From Nocardiopsis sp. (GTDB lineage: Bacteria; Actinomycetota; Actinomycetes; Streptosporangiales; Streptosporangiaceae), in NCBI GenBank assembly GCA_021154785.1, contig JAJKHX010000285.1, positions 1 to 33,128 on the forward strand: 33,128 nt of DNA, in the 5' to 3' direction. Position numbers and translations under genes: made by a program. How positions within the stretch are numbered: the stretch's first letter is position 1; the number at the start of each line of letters is the position of its first letter. The notes beneath the pieces were generated by a model. That model did not search any database, was not told the DNA's origin, and saw only the letters and a list, made by a program, of their open reading frames with translations. This document shows, one piece after another, positions 16,281 through 24,013 of this stretch.

Positions 16281-19055
16281 TTACGAAAGCGCCTCGCTCA
16301 CCGGGAGGTCCAGGCGGTACTTGCTGATGGCCTGGGCGGGGAGGTCGGCGTCGACGGCGCCGCTGCGGGCCAGTTCCCACAGGACCGCGACGGTGATGGA
16401 CTCGGCGTCCACATGGAAGAACCGCCGGGCCGCCGGGCGGGTGTCGGAGAAGCCGAACCCGTCGGTGCCGAGCGAGGTGTACGTGCCCGGCACCCAGCGG
16501 GCGATCTGGTCGGGCACCGCCTTGATCCAGTCGGACACGGCCACCACGGGCCCGGCCGCGTCGGCCAGCGCCGAGGTCACGTACGGCACCCGCGACGGCT
16601 CGCCGGGGTTCAGCATGTTCCACGACTCGCAGGCCAGCGCGTCCCGGCGCAGCTCGGTCCAGGACGTCGCCGACCACACGTCAGCGGACACGCCCCAGTC
16701 CGCGGTGAGCATTTCCTGGGCTCGCAGCGCCGACCGCAGCGCCACCCCGGAGGCCAGGATCTGGGCCCGCGGGGCGGAGACGCTGACCCGTTCGGCCTCT
16801 TCGGAGGCGCGGGCCGCCGAGGACAGGTAGAGGCCGCGCAGGATGCCGTCCTCGAGTGCGGCCGTGCCGCCGGGGAAATCGGCGGGCTCGGCGGGCTGCG
16901 GGTACGGCTCGTTGTAGACGGTGAGGTAGTAGAAGATGTTCTCGCCGTCCGGGTGCTCGGAGGTGCCCTCGTACATCCGCCGCAGCGCGTCCCGCATGAC
17001 GTAGGCCAGCTCGAACGCCCACGCGCAGTCGTACGATACGCACGCCTCGCTGACCGAGGCCAGCAGCAGCGAGTGCCCGTCGTTGTGCTGCAGGCCCTCG
17101 CCGGTCAGCGTGGTCCGGCCGGCCGTCGCGCCCAGCATGAACCCGCGGGCGAGCTGGTCGCCCATCAGCCACATCTCGTCGCCGGTCCGCTGCCAGCCGA
17201 ACATCGAGTAGAACACGTACACCGGGATCATGTGCGTGCCGTGCGTGGCGTAGGCCGAGCCCGCGGCGATCACTGACCCCATCGCGCCGGACTCGCTGAT
17301 GCCCTCGTGCAGGATCTGGCCCGTCTCGGACTCCTTGTAGGACAGCAGCAGGTTGCGGTCCACCGCGTCATAGCTCTGCCCGGACGGGGAGTAGATCTTG
17401 GCCGTCGGGAACAGCGAGTCCATGCCGAACGTCCGGGCCTCGTCCGGGACGATCGGCACGAACCTGTCCTTGATGGCCGGGTCCTTCATCAGCTCCTTGA
17501 GCAGCCGGACGAACGCCATCGTGGTGGCCACGGCCTGCTTGCCCGAGCCCTTGCGCAGCTCGTCGTAGACCGAGTCGGGCGGCTGCGGCAGCGACTTGGC
17601 CCGGACCACCCGGCGGGGGAGGACCCCGCCGAGCGCGGCCCGCCGCTCGCGCATGTACTGGATCTCGTCGGAGTCCTCGCCCGGGTGGTAGTAGGGCGGC
17701 AGCTCCGCCTCCAGCGCCGAGTCGGGAATCGGCAGGTACAGCCGGTCCCTGAACTCCTTCAGCTCGGCCACGGTGAGCTTCTTCATCTGGTGCGTGGCGT
17801 TGCGGGCCTCGAAGTCCTTGCCCAGCGTCCAGCCCTTGATCGTGTGCGCCAGGATCACGGTGGGCTGGCCGGTGTGCTCGCGGGCCGCCTTGAACGCCGC
17901 GTACACCTTGCGGTAGTCGTGGCCGCCGCGGGACAGGCCGCGCAGCTCGTCGTCGGACAGGTGCGCCACCATCGCCCGCAGCCGCGGGTCGCCGCCGAAG
18001 AAGTTCTCCCTGATGTACGCGCCGGACTCGACGCTGTAGGTCTGGAACTGCCCGTCCGGCGTGGTGTTCATCTTGTTGACCAGCACGCCGTCGGTGTCCT
18101 GGGCCAGCAGCGGGTCCCAGTCGCGGCCCCAGATGACCTTGATCACATTCCAGCCCGCGCCGCGGAAGAACGCCTCGAGCTCCTGGATGATCTTGCCGTT
18201 GCCGCGGACCGGGCCGTCCAGCCGCTGCAGGTTGCAGTTGATGACGAAGGTGAGGTTGTCCAGCTCCTCGCGGGCCGCCAGGCCGATCGCGCCGAGCGCC
18301 TCCGGCTCGTCCATCTCGCCGTCGCCCAGGAAGGCCCACACGTGCGAGCGCGAGGTGTCGTGGATCTCCCGGGCCAGCAGGTACCGGTTGAACCTGGCCT
18401 GGTAGATGGAGTTTAGCGGGCCGAGCCCCATCGACACCGTGGGGAACTCCCAGAACTCGGGCATCAGGCGCGGGTGCGGGTAGGACGGCAGCCCGCCGCC
18501 GGGGTGCGACAGCTCCTGCCGGAACCCGTTGAGCTGGTCTTCGGTCAGCCGGCCCTCGAGGAACGCGCGGGCGTAGATACCGGGCGCCGCGTGCCCCTGG
18601 AAGAACACCTGGTCGCCGGACTCGCCGTGGTCCTTGCCGCGGAAGAAGTGGTTGAAGCCGACCTCGTACAGCGAGGCCGCGCTGGCGTAGGTGGCGATGT
18701 GCCCGCCCACGCCCATTCCCGGCCGGTTCGCCCGGGAGACCATGACGGCCGCGTTCCACCTGATATAGGCCCTGATCCGGCGCTCGACGTGCTCGTCGCC
18801 GGGGAACCACGGCTCGCGCTCGGGCGCGATGGTGTTGATGAAATCGGTACTGCGCAGGCCGGGCACCCCGACCTGCTGCTCGCGCGCCCGCTCGAGCAGG
18901 CGGAGCATGACGTACCTAGCGCGGGCCCGGCCCCTGGTGCGCACGACCGAATCGAACGACTCGACCCACTCGCGCGTCTCGTCCGGGTCGATGTCGGGCA
19001 ACTGGGTCGGCAACCCGTCGCTGATGATGGAGAATTGCTGACGTCCGGAAGCCAC
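16281..19055 (-). CDS. aceE: Pyruvate dehydrogenase E1 component, homodimeric type
   Basis: 924 residues, the usual length of actinobacterial AceE. It decarboxylates pyruvate with thiamine diphosphate and passes the acetyl group to the E2 lipoyl domain, giving acetyl-CoA. The ThDP/Mg motif runs from G244-D-G to N273-C-N. Other landmarks are the [24 protein letters not shown] segment, GHDYRKV, and the C-terminal [13 protein letters not shown] region. The GTG at 19055 is chosen because GCGAGG precedes it by 7 bases; the frame extends 27 codons upstream through the promoter region. No E2 or E3 gene is nearby. fasR follows after 3 bases, and DUF3052 is divergent. Confidence 0.95.
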   Translation of the reverse strand: MASGRQQFSIISDGLPTQLPDIDPDETREWVESFDSVVRTRGRARARYVMLRLLERAREQQVGVPGLRSTDFINTIAPEREPWFPGDEHVERRIRAYIRWNAAVMVSRANRPGMGVGGHIATYASAASLYEVGFNHFFRGKDHGESGDQVFFQGHAAPGIYARAFLEGRLTEDQLNGFRQELSHPGGGLPSYPHPRLMPEFWEFPTVSMGLGPLNSIYQARFNRYLLAREIHDTSRSHVWAFLGDGEMDEPEALGAIGLAAREELDNLTFVINCNLQRLDGPVRGNGKIIQELEAFFRGAGWNVIKVIWGRDWDPLLAQDTDGVLVNKMNTTPDGQFQTYSVESGAYIRENFFGGDPRLRAMVAHLSDDELRGLSRGGHDYRKVYAAFKAAREHTGQPTVILAHTIKGWTLGKDFEARNATHQMKKLTVAELKEFRDRLYLPIPDSALEAELPPYYHPGEDSDEIQYMRERRAALGGVLPRRVVRAKSLPQPPDSVYDELRKGSGKQAVATTMAFVRLLKELMKDPAIKDRFVPIVPDEARTFGMDSLFPTAKIYSPSGQSYDAVDRNLLLSYKESETGQILHEGISESGAMGSVIAAGSAYATHGTHMIPVYVFYSMFGWQRTGDEMWLMGDQLARGFMLGATAGRTTLTGEGLQHNDGHSLLLASVSEACVSYDCAWAFELAYVMRDALRRMYEGTSEHPDGENIFYYLTVYNEPYPQPAEPADFPGGTAALEDGILRGLYLSSAARASEEAERVSVSAPRAQILASGVALRSALRAQEMLTADWGVSADVWSATSWTELRRDALACESWNMLNPGEPSRVPYVTSALADAAGPVVAVSDWIKAVPDQIARWVPGTYTSLGTDGFGFSDTRPAARRFFHVDAESITVAVLWELARSGAVDADLPAQAISKYRLDLPVSEALS

Positions 19056-19101
19056 GGGGTAGCCTCGCCTTCCGCTTGCGGTTCGGGCGGCCGGTCGGCC
19101 G

Positions 19102-19130
19102 CATGTACGGATCCCTCGATGTGTTGTCCA
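19102..19130 (-). promoter_or_regulatory. Candidate aceE promoter
   Basis: On the minus strand TGGACA (19130-19125) and TACATG (19107-19102) are separated by 17 bases, close to the housekeeping -35/-10 pattern. The start would be about 40 bases before the GTG. The -35 box lies inside the palindromic site noted next. Confidence 0.4.
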
Positions 19131-19137
19131 GACCAAT
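19124..19137. promoter_or_regulatory. GntR/DasR-like operator candidate over the aceE -35 box
   Basis: TTGTCCAGACCAA is an imperfect palindrome close to the TGGTCTAGACCA core bound by DasR-type GntR regulators (two core mismatches). It overlaps the candidate aceE -35 box, and a further TGGTC half-site lies at 19150-19154. One isolated match can arise by chance. Confidence 0.3.
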
Positions 19138-19510
19138 CGTCGTACGAACTGGTCGATCGCGCATCTCTACTCGACGGTAACCGAACGCGGGGAACAGCAC
19201 GCACCGCCCGGGCCCTGCTGGCGCCGGTGGAGGCCAAGCTGGGGCCGTTTCGCCCTGGGCGGATCTCTTCGTCACTGTACGTGATTGATACTGCGGTAAG
19301 TAACCAGAACAGGAAGCGGGCAGGTCAATTTATGGCGGCGGTTTTCCAGGCTGGAGCGATTGCCACTTGCGCACCGGGCCGACCCAGTGTGAACTGTCCC
19401 AACAAGAAGTGCTGACGTGTCGTCGCCGTCAGGGGACCGGCCCACTGTTTCCCGTGGGATCCTCAGGCTCCGGGCGAGGCGACGCGGGGAGGGATTCAAG
19501 GAGGACGTCA

Positions 19511-19939
19511 GTGAGCGCGACCGCGGGCCAGGCGCAGGACGAACGCGGCCAGGCCGAGCGGCTCGGTATCAAACCGGGCCAGGTGGTGCAGGAGATCGGC
19601 TACGACGATGATTGCGACGAGCAGCTGCGCGACGCGATCACCCGGATAGACGGTGTCGAGCTAGTCGACGAGGACTACGACGACGTGGTCGACGTGGTCC
19701 TGCTGTGGTGGCGGGACGGCGACGGAGACCTCGTCGACTCGCTGGTCGACGCCCTCACGCCGCTTGCCGACGGGGGGTACATCTGGCTGCTCACGCCGAA
19801 GGCGGGCCTGTCAGGACACGTCGAGCCGAGCGATATCGGCGAGGCCGCGCCAACGGCGGGCCTGTCGCAGACCTCGAGCGTGAGCGCAGCCCGTGATTGG
19901 TCGGGCTCGCGTCTCGTCGCTCCGAAGGCGCGCCGATGA
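19511..19939 (+). CDS. DUF3052 family protein (Rv2239c-like)
   Basis: 142 residues; a conserved actinobacterial protein of unknown function. The hallmark is the LGIKPGQVVQEIGYDDDCDEQLRDAI segment (about residues 17-43) followed by an acidic VDEDYDDVVDVVLLWWRDGDGDLVD stretch and GYIWLLTPKAG. The last 40 residues are polar and include WSGSRLVAPKA, the usual family ending. It looks like a soluble single-domain protein. The GTG start has AAGGAGG 6 bases upstream. Its place between aceE (divergent) and ahpE (downstream) is the same as Rv2239c in M. tuberculosis. Confidence 0.88.
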   Translation: MSATAGQAQDERGQAERLGIKPGQVVQEIGYDDDCDEQLRDAITRIDGVELVDEDYDDVVDVVLLWWRDGDGDLVDSLVDALTPLADGGYIWLLTPKAGLSGHVEPSDIGEAAPTAGLSQTSSVSAARDWSGSRLVAPKARR

Positions 19940-20030
19940 GGGTCTGAGGGGGCCGGCGCCAGCCCGCCGCTGACCCGCCGTCCGCCGGTTTTTCATGCCG
20001 AACGGCGTGGCTTTCGCGCCCCGGGAAAGT

Positions 20031-20058
20031 GGCACACTTGGGGGGTGTAAGGCACACT
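20031..20058 (+). promoter_or_regulatory. Direct repeats upstream of ahpE
   Basis: GGCACACT occurs at 20031-20038 and 20051-20058, a 20-base period (about two helical turns), 26 bases before the ahpE start. The spacing suggests a binding site for a dimeric regulator. No regulator is identified. Confidence 0.4.
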
Positions 20059-20083
20059 CGGTGATCCGGTGGAGGGACCAGGC

Positions 20084-20545
20084 ATGGCGGTGGAAGTAGG
20101 CGACCAGGCGCCCGACTTCGAGCTGAAGGACCAGCACGGCACGCCCGTGCGGCTGTCCAGCTTCCGTGGGCGTCGTCACGTGGTGCTCGTCTTTTACCCG
20201 CTGGACTTCAGCGGGGTGTGCACCGGCGAGCTGTGCGCCCTGCGTGACGAGTTCCCCGAGATCAACCGCGACGACGTCGAGTTGCTGGCGGTCTCGGTGG
20301 ACTCCACCTTCGCGCACCGGGCCTGGGCTGGCGCCGAGCACTTCCAGTTCGGGCTGCTGTCGGACTTCTGGCCGCACGGTGACGTGGCCAAGCTGTACGG
20401 TGTGTTCGACTCCGAGCGCGGTCTCGCGACGCGGGGCACGTTCATCATCGACAAGGACGGCGTGGTGCGGTGGAAGGTGGTCAACCCGATCCCGCAGGCG
20501 CGTGACCTTGCCGAGTACTCGAAGGCGCTCGCCGCGCTCGGCTAG
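20084..20545 (+). CDS. ahpE: Peroxiredoxin AhpE
   Basis: 153 residues, the same length as M. tuberculosis AhpE (Rv2238c). It reduces hydrogen peroxide and organic peroxides in the cytosol. The peroxidatic cysteine is Cys46 in the YPLDFSGVCTGELC motif (P-x3-T/S-x2-C type), and the thioredoxin-fold strands VVLVFYP and ELLAVSVDS are clear. A second cysteine, Cys51, lies five residues later; the mycobacterial enzyme is usually described as 1-Cys, so a resolving role is possible. ATG 20084 is chosen because GGAGGG lies 8 bases upstream and the length then matches the family. Confidence 0.93.
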   Translation: MAVEVGDQAPDFELKDQHGTPVRLSSFRGRRHVVLVFYPLDFSGVCTGELCALRDEFPEINRDDVELLAVSVDSTFAHRAWAGAEHFQFGLLSDFWPHGDVAKLYGVFDSERGLATRGTFIIDKDGVVRWKVVNPIPQARDLAEYSKALAALG

Positions 20546-20572
20546 CGCCCGCCCAGAGGGAGGCCTGGGGGA

Positions 20573-20905
20573 TTGCCGTGTTATCGCTGCGGCGTGCGGC
20601 AGACAGACCCGGAGCGGGGCAAGAGCCCCTGGCGCCGTGGTGTGCTGCGCGACGAGCTGATCCTGGTCTGCCCGGCGTGCCAGGAATCGGGTGACTGGAC
20701 CGCCGGGCTCGAATCCTGCTCCGGGTGCGCCAGCGTGCACCTGATCCGCAGGCTCGGCCAGGTCGAGTGCCTCGACTGCGGCCTGGTCCGCGAGCCCGGG
20801 ACCGCCCTGGTCCCCGCCGGGATCCCGGCCTCCCGGGACCGGGCCGACGCCGCGCTGGCCGAGGAGGTCGGCCGCGCGCTCGAGCGCCTGCTCGGTCGCC
20901 GGTAG
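20573..20905 (+). CDS. Small protein with four CxxC knuckles (two zinc ribbons)
   Basis: 110 residues; I do not recognise a named family. Four C-x2-C pairs (CYRC at residues 3-6, CPAC near 33, CSGC near 49, CLDC near 66) would make two zinc ribbons. After them comes a short helical tail rich in Arg and Ala (DAALAEEVGRALERLLGRR). The TTG start is needed to include the first CxxC; GAGGGAGG lies some 10 bases upstream. It begins 27 bases after ahpE and may be transcribed with it. Nucleic-acid or protein binding is possible, but nothing shows which. Confidence 0.7.
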   Translation: MPCYRCGVRQTDPERGKSPWRRGVLRDELILVCPACQESGDWTAGLESCSGCASVHLIRRLGQVECLDCGLVREPGTALVPAGIPASRDRADAALAEEVGRALERLLGRR

Positions 20906-20912
20906 ATGAGGG

Positions 20913-20937
20913 GAGTAGTCCGTCCGGCGGCGGGTAG
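20913..20937 (+). promoter_or_regulatory. Weak SigB/F-type promoter candidate for the DUF2795 gene
   Basis: GAGT-N15-GGGTAG fits the loose GNNT-N14-16-GGGTA pattern of SigB-type promoters and ends 11 bases before the ATG at 20949. The -35 half is much poorer than at the CBS and DUF3040 genes. Confidence 0.35.
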
Positions 20938-20948
20938 CGGGTCGCGCC

Positions 20949-21356
20949 ATGGAACGCGAGAGCACTAAGCACGGACCGTTGCAGGACGATCAGCTCAAAC
21001 ACGAGACCGCCCCGCTGGAGCAGACCGGGCCGCGGCGGCCGCATATCGAGGAATGGCGGGAAGTCGAGCCGGTCGACGACATCCCGATCGCCGGCCGGCA
21101 GGCTCCCGGGCCAGAGGATGCGGAGGCGCAGGACATCGCGCTGCGCAGCGAACTGGCCCGGCTGATGACCAGTGACGAGTTCCCGGCCGGCCGCGATGAG
21201 GTCGTGGCCCGCCTGGAGGACAAAGACGCGCCGGCCCTCCTGATCGGCCGGGTTGCCCGGCTGGGCGCGGACCAGCGTTTCACCAGCGCGCACGAGGTGA
21301 TGGTGGCGCTCGGCATCAACGCGCCGGAGCACCGGCAGAAAGGCGGCGGCGTTTAG
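20949..21356 (+). CDS. DUF2795 family protein
   Basis: 135 residues. The start MERESTKHGPLQDDQLKHE and the EEWREVEP motif (about 34-41) are typical of a Streptomyces-type DUF2795 family. The C-terminal ~65 residues (ELARLMTSDEFPAGRDEVVARLEDKDAPALLIGRVARLGADQRFTSAHEVMVALG) are the small helical DUF2795 domain. Function is unknown; the composition is that of a soluble protein with a disordered N-terminus. The ATG has no good ribosome binding site. Its stop codon overlaps the -35 half of the promoter motif of the next gene. Confidence 0.8.
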   Translation: MERESTKHGPLQDDQLKHETAPLEQTGPRRPHIEEWREVEPVDDIPIAGRQAPGPEDAEAQDIALRSELARLMTSDEFPAGRDEVVARLEDKDAPALLIGRVARLGADQRFTSAHEVMVALGINAPEHRQKGGGV

Positions 21357-21375
21357 GACGCGCCAGAACCGGTAG
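21351..21375 (+). promoter_or_regulatory. SigB/F-type promoter for the first CBS protein
   Basis: GTTT (21351-21354), a 15-base spacer, then CGGTAG (21370-21375): one base from the GTTT-N15-GGGTAG motif found twice more in this block. It would give a leader of about 45 bases containing GGAGG. Confidence 0.45.
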
Positions 21376-21426
21376 CGCAGACAGCAGGATAGACACAGCC
21401 GCGGCATGACAGGGAGGCGCGACATC

Positions 21427-21852
21427 ATGGACGCCAAGGTGCGCGACGTGATGACTCCGGGCCCCATCGGAGTGGATTACTACGAGTCGATCAGTGAGGC
21501 CGCCCGTACCATGCGTGACTGGGGAGTAGGCGCGGTCCTCGTGGTAAAAGACCAGTCCCTGTACGGTTTGGTCACGGACCGCGATCTGGTCATCAGGGCG
21601 GTGGCCGAGGCAAGGGCAGCGGACGAGCCGGTCGGCCCGCTGAGCAGCGCGGACCTGATCGGGGTGGACGTCGGCGCGGACGTCAGCACAGCCCGGCGGC
21701 TGATGCGCGAGCACGCCGTGCGCAGGCTGCCCGTCCTTGAGGACGGGCAGGTGACGGGCATCGTGTCGCTGAGCGACCTGGCCTCGCTCCGCAATACGCT
21801 CCCTCACCCTGCCGAGCTCGCCGAGCTCGGCAGGGTGACCGCGGCCGCCTGA
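21427..21852 (+). CDS. CBS-domain pair protein
   Basis: 141 residues; a stand-alone pair of CBS domains (about residues 4-60 and 76-126), a fold that binds AMP, ATP or related ligands and often serves as an energy sensor. Repeated signatures are KVRDVMT...GAVLVVKD...GLVTDRDL and STARRLMREHAVRRLPVLEDG...GIVSLSDL. The ATG at 21427 is chosen since AGGGAGG (21411-21417) lies 9 bases upstream; an ATG seven codons earlier precedes that site. The 3' end of the gene contains a perfect 35-base palindrome (21804-21838). Partner and ligand are unknown. It converges with a small membrane-protein gene. Confidence 0.85.
   Translation: MDAKVRDVMTPGPIGVDYYESISEAARTMRDWGVGAVLVVKDQSLYGLVTDRDLVIRAVAEARAADEPVGPLSSADLIGVDVGADVSTARRLMREHAVRRLPVLEDGQVTGIVSLSDLASLRNTLPHPAELAELGRVTAAA
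21804..21838. repeat. Perfect palindrome within the end of the CBS gene
   Basis: Two 17-base arms are exact inverted copies around a single central base (21821). It covers the codons for HPAELAELGRV. In RNA the stem would be about 15 bp with a small loop, 12 bases from the stop codon. It may act as a terminator that overlaps coding sequence, for either convergent gene. Confidence 0.8.
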
Positions 21853-21867
21853 GGCGGCCAGGGTCAT

Positions 21868-22191
21868 TCACAGGTCCGTCGGGCTTCCCGGGGACCGGCG
21901 CTCCTCGCCCGGCTGGCTCCCCCGCCCGGCGCGGCCTTCCTGCGCGGCGATTTCTTCCTCGATGGCCGGCGCCTCGCCGCCCCCTTCGGGAACCGGGGCG
22001 TCGCGGGTCGGGGCCACGCTGCGGCCGCCGCCGACGTGCTGACCGCCCTGGACCAGCCCGCGCATCTGGCCGCGCTGCGGGTTCACGTGCTGCGGCCGCC
22101 GGCCCGCCAGCCGGGGGATGACGATCGCGGCCACCAGCCCGAGCGCCCCGACTACGCAGATGACCACGATCCCGGTCATGCTTCCTGACAT
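21868..22191 (-). CDS. Small single-pass membrane protein
   Basis: 107 residues, family not recognised. Residues 7-28 form one hydrophobic segment (IVVICVVGALGLVAAIVIPRLA) at the N-terminus. The rest is a soluble tail rich in Gly, Arg, Glu and Pro, with no Cys and little predicted structure. The ATG at 22191 has a G-rich stretch about 6 bases upstream; a second ATG four codons later is possible. It lies 66 bases after the Vms1-like gene on the same strand and may be transcribed with it. Confidence 0.65.
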   Translation of the reverse strand: MSGSMTGIVVICVVGALGLVAAIVIPRLAGRRPQHVNPQRGQMRGLVQGGQHVGGGRSVAPTRDAPVPEGGGEAPAIEEEIAAQEGRAGRGSQPGEERRSPGSPTDL

Positions 22192-22257
22192 CGAAGACCC
22201 CCTTTTTCCTCGCTACCTGCTCCTACGTACCGGCGACCGGCATAGATGCACGACGTG

Positions 22258-23385
22258 TCATCTGTCCACCGGGTAGCGGAGCGTCGCGCCGATGCCCTCG
22301 CGCGGGGCCGGGACATCGCCGGGCAGGAAGAACAGTTCCGCGTCGGTGCCGGCGGCGGCGCGCACGATGGCGGCGTCGACCCGGTCGGCGGCCGGCTGGC
22401 CGACTCCGCGCTCGGCCAGCCGGGCCGAGGTCATGGCCAGGTCGGCCGCACCGGGCCCGACCCAGGCGGTGGCGGAACCCGGCCCGTCACCGGTGAAGTC
22501 GCCGCCGAGTTCCCCGGTGAAATCCCCGGCGATGAAGACGTCGGCGACCCGGCCGTCGCCCAGTGCCGCCACGGTTTCCGCCAGCCCTTCCACCGCCTCC
22601 GCCCGGCCCAGCTGCTCCCGCCATCGGCTGAACCGCTCCCGGGCGGCCTGCTCGGCCCGGGCGGAGATGATCCGCCCGGCGGCCGCGGCGGCGGCGTCGC
22701 TGTCCGGCGGCACTTCCTCCTCGATGACCGCGGCCGCCTGGCGCAGCGGCGGATCCAGATGCTCGAGCAGCAGCGTCCGCGCCCGGACGTCGCCGGCCAC
22801 GATGATGTGCTGGGCCCCGATCTCCCGGGCCGCCGCCGCGGTCGTGTCGGCCAGTTCCCTGGCGTTGGCGTCCCAGGTCCGTTCGGCGCTGCGCTGGAAT
22901 TTATCCTGCGCCCAGCCGCCCGCTGGCGTCTTGTGCACGGGCCAGCCCTGCGCGGCGGTCTTCTCGTCCCTGGCTTCACCGGTCCCGGTTACCGCTACCA
23001 CCTCGCCGCCCGCCCTGGTCGCGGTGATCCGCAGGTGCGGCACCAGGACCGGAAGCTGAGCGAGCATCGGCAGCACGTGCGGGAGCGCGCCCAGCCGGCT
23101 GATCTCGCGGACCGGCGCGTCGCGCAGGCCGGCCAGCAGCCTGATCGCCCCGTTCCGGGCGAACACGGCGGTGCCCGGCGCGGTGTTGCCCGGATCGGTC
23201 ACCGCGTCCCGCACGGCGTCCAGCGTCGCCGGATCGGCTCCCTCCGCGGCGAGCCGCTCGCGGGCGGCTCGCCAGCGCAGCTCGATGGCGTGCCGGGCGT
23301 CCTCGTGCGCGCGGCCGGTGTCGAGGTATACCGACACGTAGTCACCGCAGGTGTCGTACAGCGGTCGCAGCGGTGTGAGCTTCAT
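22258..23385 (-). CDS. Vms1/baeRF2-like eRF1-family protein (Rv2629-like)
   Basis: 375 residues. The pattern matches the bacterial archaeo-eukaryotic release factor group, of which the M. tuberculosis hypoxia-induced protein Rv2629 is a member. The N-terminus (LRPLYDTCGDYVSVYLDTGR) is the typical family start, followed by ELRWRAARERL. The middle has GWPVHKTPAGGWAQDKFQRSAERTWDANARELAD. The C-terminal half contains AQHIIVAGDVRARTLLLEHL, as in the middle domain of eRF1-like proteins. Related Vms1 proteins cleave peptidyl-tRNA on stalled ribosomes; whether this one does is not known. GGGAGAA precedes the ATG. A GTTT-N14-GGGTTA motif upstream hints at general-stress control. Confidence 0.8.
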   Translation of the reverse strand: MKLTPLRPLYDTCGDYVSVYLDTGRAHEDARHAIELRWRAARERLAAEGADPATLDAVRDAVTDPGNTAPGTAVFARNGAIRLLAGLRDAPVREISRLGALPHVLPMLAQLPVLVPHLRITATRAGGEVVAVTGTGEARDEKTAAQGWPVHKTPAGGWAQDKFQRSAERTWDANARELADTTAAAAREIGAQHIIVAGDVRARTLLLEHLDPPLRQAAAVIEEEVPPDSDAAAAAAGRIISARAEQAARERFSRWREQLGRAEAVEGLAETVAALGDGRVADVFIAGDFTGELGGDFTGDGPGSATAWVGPGAADLAMTSARLAERGVGQPAADRVDAAIVRAAAGTDAELFFLPGDVPAPREGIGATLRYPVDR

Positions 23386-23477
23386 CGTGGCTTCTCCCTT
23401 GAACTAGCGTGATGCTCGGAAAAGGCACGCAGCCAGGACAGCATCAGGTCGGTAGCGCCGAGCACGGGCAGCCCGCC

Positions 23478-23501
23478 TAACCCAGGCGCGGCCGGCTAAA
23501 C
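23478..23501 (-). promoter_or_regulatory. SigB/F-type promoter candidate for the Vms1-like gene
   Basis: On the minus strand GTTT (23501-23498), a 14-base spacer and GGGTTA (23483-23478) resemble the GTTT-N15-GGGTAG motif. The leader would be about 85 bases. The shorter spacer and T in the -10 half make it weaker than the others. Confidence 0.35.
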
Positions 23502-23543
23502 GTCCGGCCTCGGTCCACGACAGCGAACCGTGCTGACCCGCTC

Positions 23544-23568
23544 GTTTGCGACCGGCGTCAGCGGGTAG
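23544..23568 (+). promoter_or_regulatory. SigB/F-type promoter for the second CBS protein
   Basis: GTTT (23544-23547), exactly 15 bases, then GGGTAG (23563-23568). This matches the SigF consensus of mycobacteria (GGTTT-N15-17-GGGTA) except for the first base. The leader of about 26 bases includes AGGAGG. Confidence 0.6.
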
Positions 23569-23600
23569 CCCCAGCCCCAATGCTCAGGAGGCGATGCACT

Positions 23601-23999
23601 GTGGGGAAGATGCGCGACATCATGTCGGCCGCGCCGGTGTACATGGCGCCGGGCCAGTCGGCGCTGGCGGCGGCCCGGGCGATGAAGCGGCACGCCACCG
23701 GCACGGTGCTGGTGCTGGCCGACGGCCAGCTGCGCGGGCTCCTCACCGACCGGGACATCGCGGTGCGGGTACTGGCGGAAAACCGCGACCCGCGGACCAC
23801 GCTGATCGGTGACCTGTGCGGCGGCGAGGTGACTGTGCTCGGTCCTGACGACGACCTGGACGCGGCCAGGCGGCTGGTCCGCGAGCGCGCGGTGCGCCGC
23901 ATCCCGGTCCTGAAGGACGGCATCCCGGTGGGCGTGGTGTCGGCCGGTGATCTCGCCGGGGCGGACGCGGCGGCGGGCGCCTGGCCCGAGCTATCGTGA
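23601..23999 (+). CDS. CBS-domain pair protein
   Basis: 132 residues with two CBS domains (about 3-60 and 70-122), similar in layout to the one at 21427: MRDIMSAAPVYM...GTVLVLADGQLRGLLTDRDIAVRVL, then DAARRLVRERAVRRIPVLKDGIPVGVVSAGDLA. The GTG at 23601 is preferred because AGGAGG (23586-23591) lies 9 bases upstream; an ATG seven codons earlier precedes this site. Nucleotide sensing is the family expectation and the partner is unknown. Its stop overlaps the promoter region of the next gene. A clear SigB/F-type motif lies upstream. Confidence 0.85.
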   Translation: MGKMRDIMSAAPVYMAPGQSALAAARAMKRHATGTVLVLADGQLRGLLTDRDIAVRVLAENRDPRTTLIGDLCGGEVTVLGPDDDLDAARRLVRERAVRRIPVLKDGIPVGVVSAGDLAGADAAAGAWPELS

Positions 24000-24001
24000 C
24001 G

Positions 24002-24007
24002 TATGGT
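24002..24007 (+). promoter_or_regulatory. -10 box of the leaderless HhH-GPD gene
   Basis: TATGGT fits TANNNT and ends 6 bases before the ATG at 24014. It decides the start over the in-frame GTG at 23996, which would place the -10 box inside the gene. Confidence 0.5.
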
Positions 24008-24013
24008 CTTGCG

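Larger units (their letters stand above)
19056..19510. other. 455-base divergent region between aceE and the DUF3052 gene
   Basis: No gene is supported here. It holds the candidate aceE promoter and operator (19102-19154) and a relatively AT-rich stretch around 19270-19340 without a clear promoter. The AAGGAGG ribosome binding site of the DUF3052 gene is at 19498-19504. No hairpin terminator is seen. Confidence 0.6.

Noticed and set aside
19441-19470. GTTT followed by GGGAT near 19447 as a further SigB/F-type promoter
   Set aside because: The spacer is only a few bases, far from 14-16, and no gene starts at a suitable distance.
20084-20545. ahpE start at the GTG 5 codons upstream
   Set aside because: That start would place the GGAGGG ribosome binding site inside the gene; the ATG at 20084 gives the usual 153 residues.
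21427-24000. The two CBS proteins as a recent duplication
   Set aside because: They share domain layout but their residues and DNA differ widely, so an old family relationship is enough.
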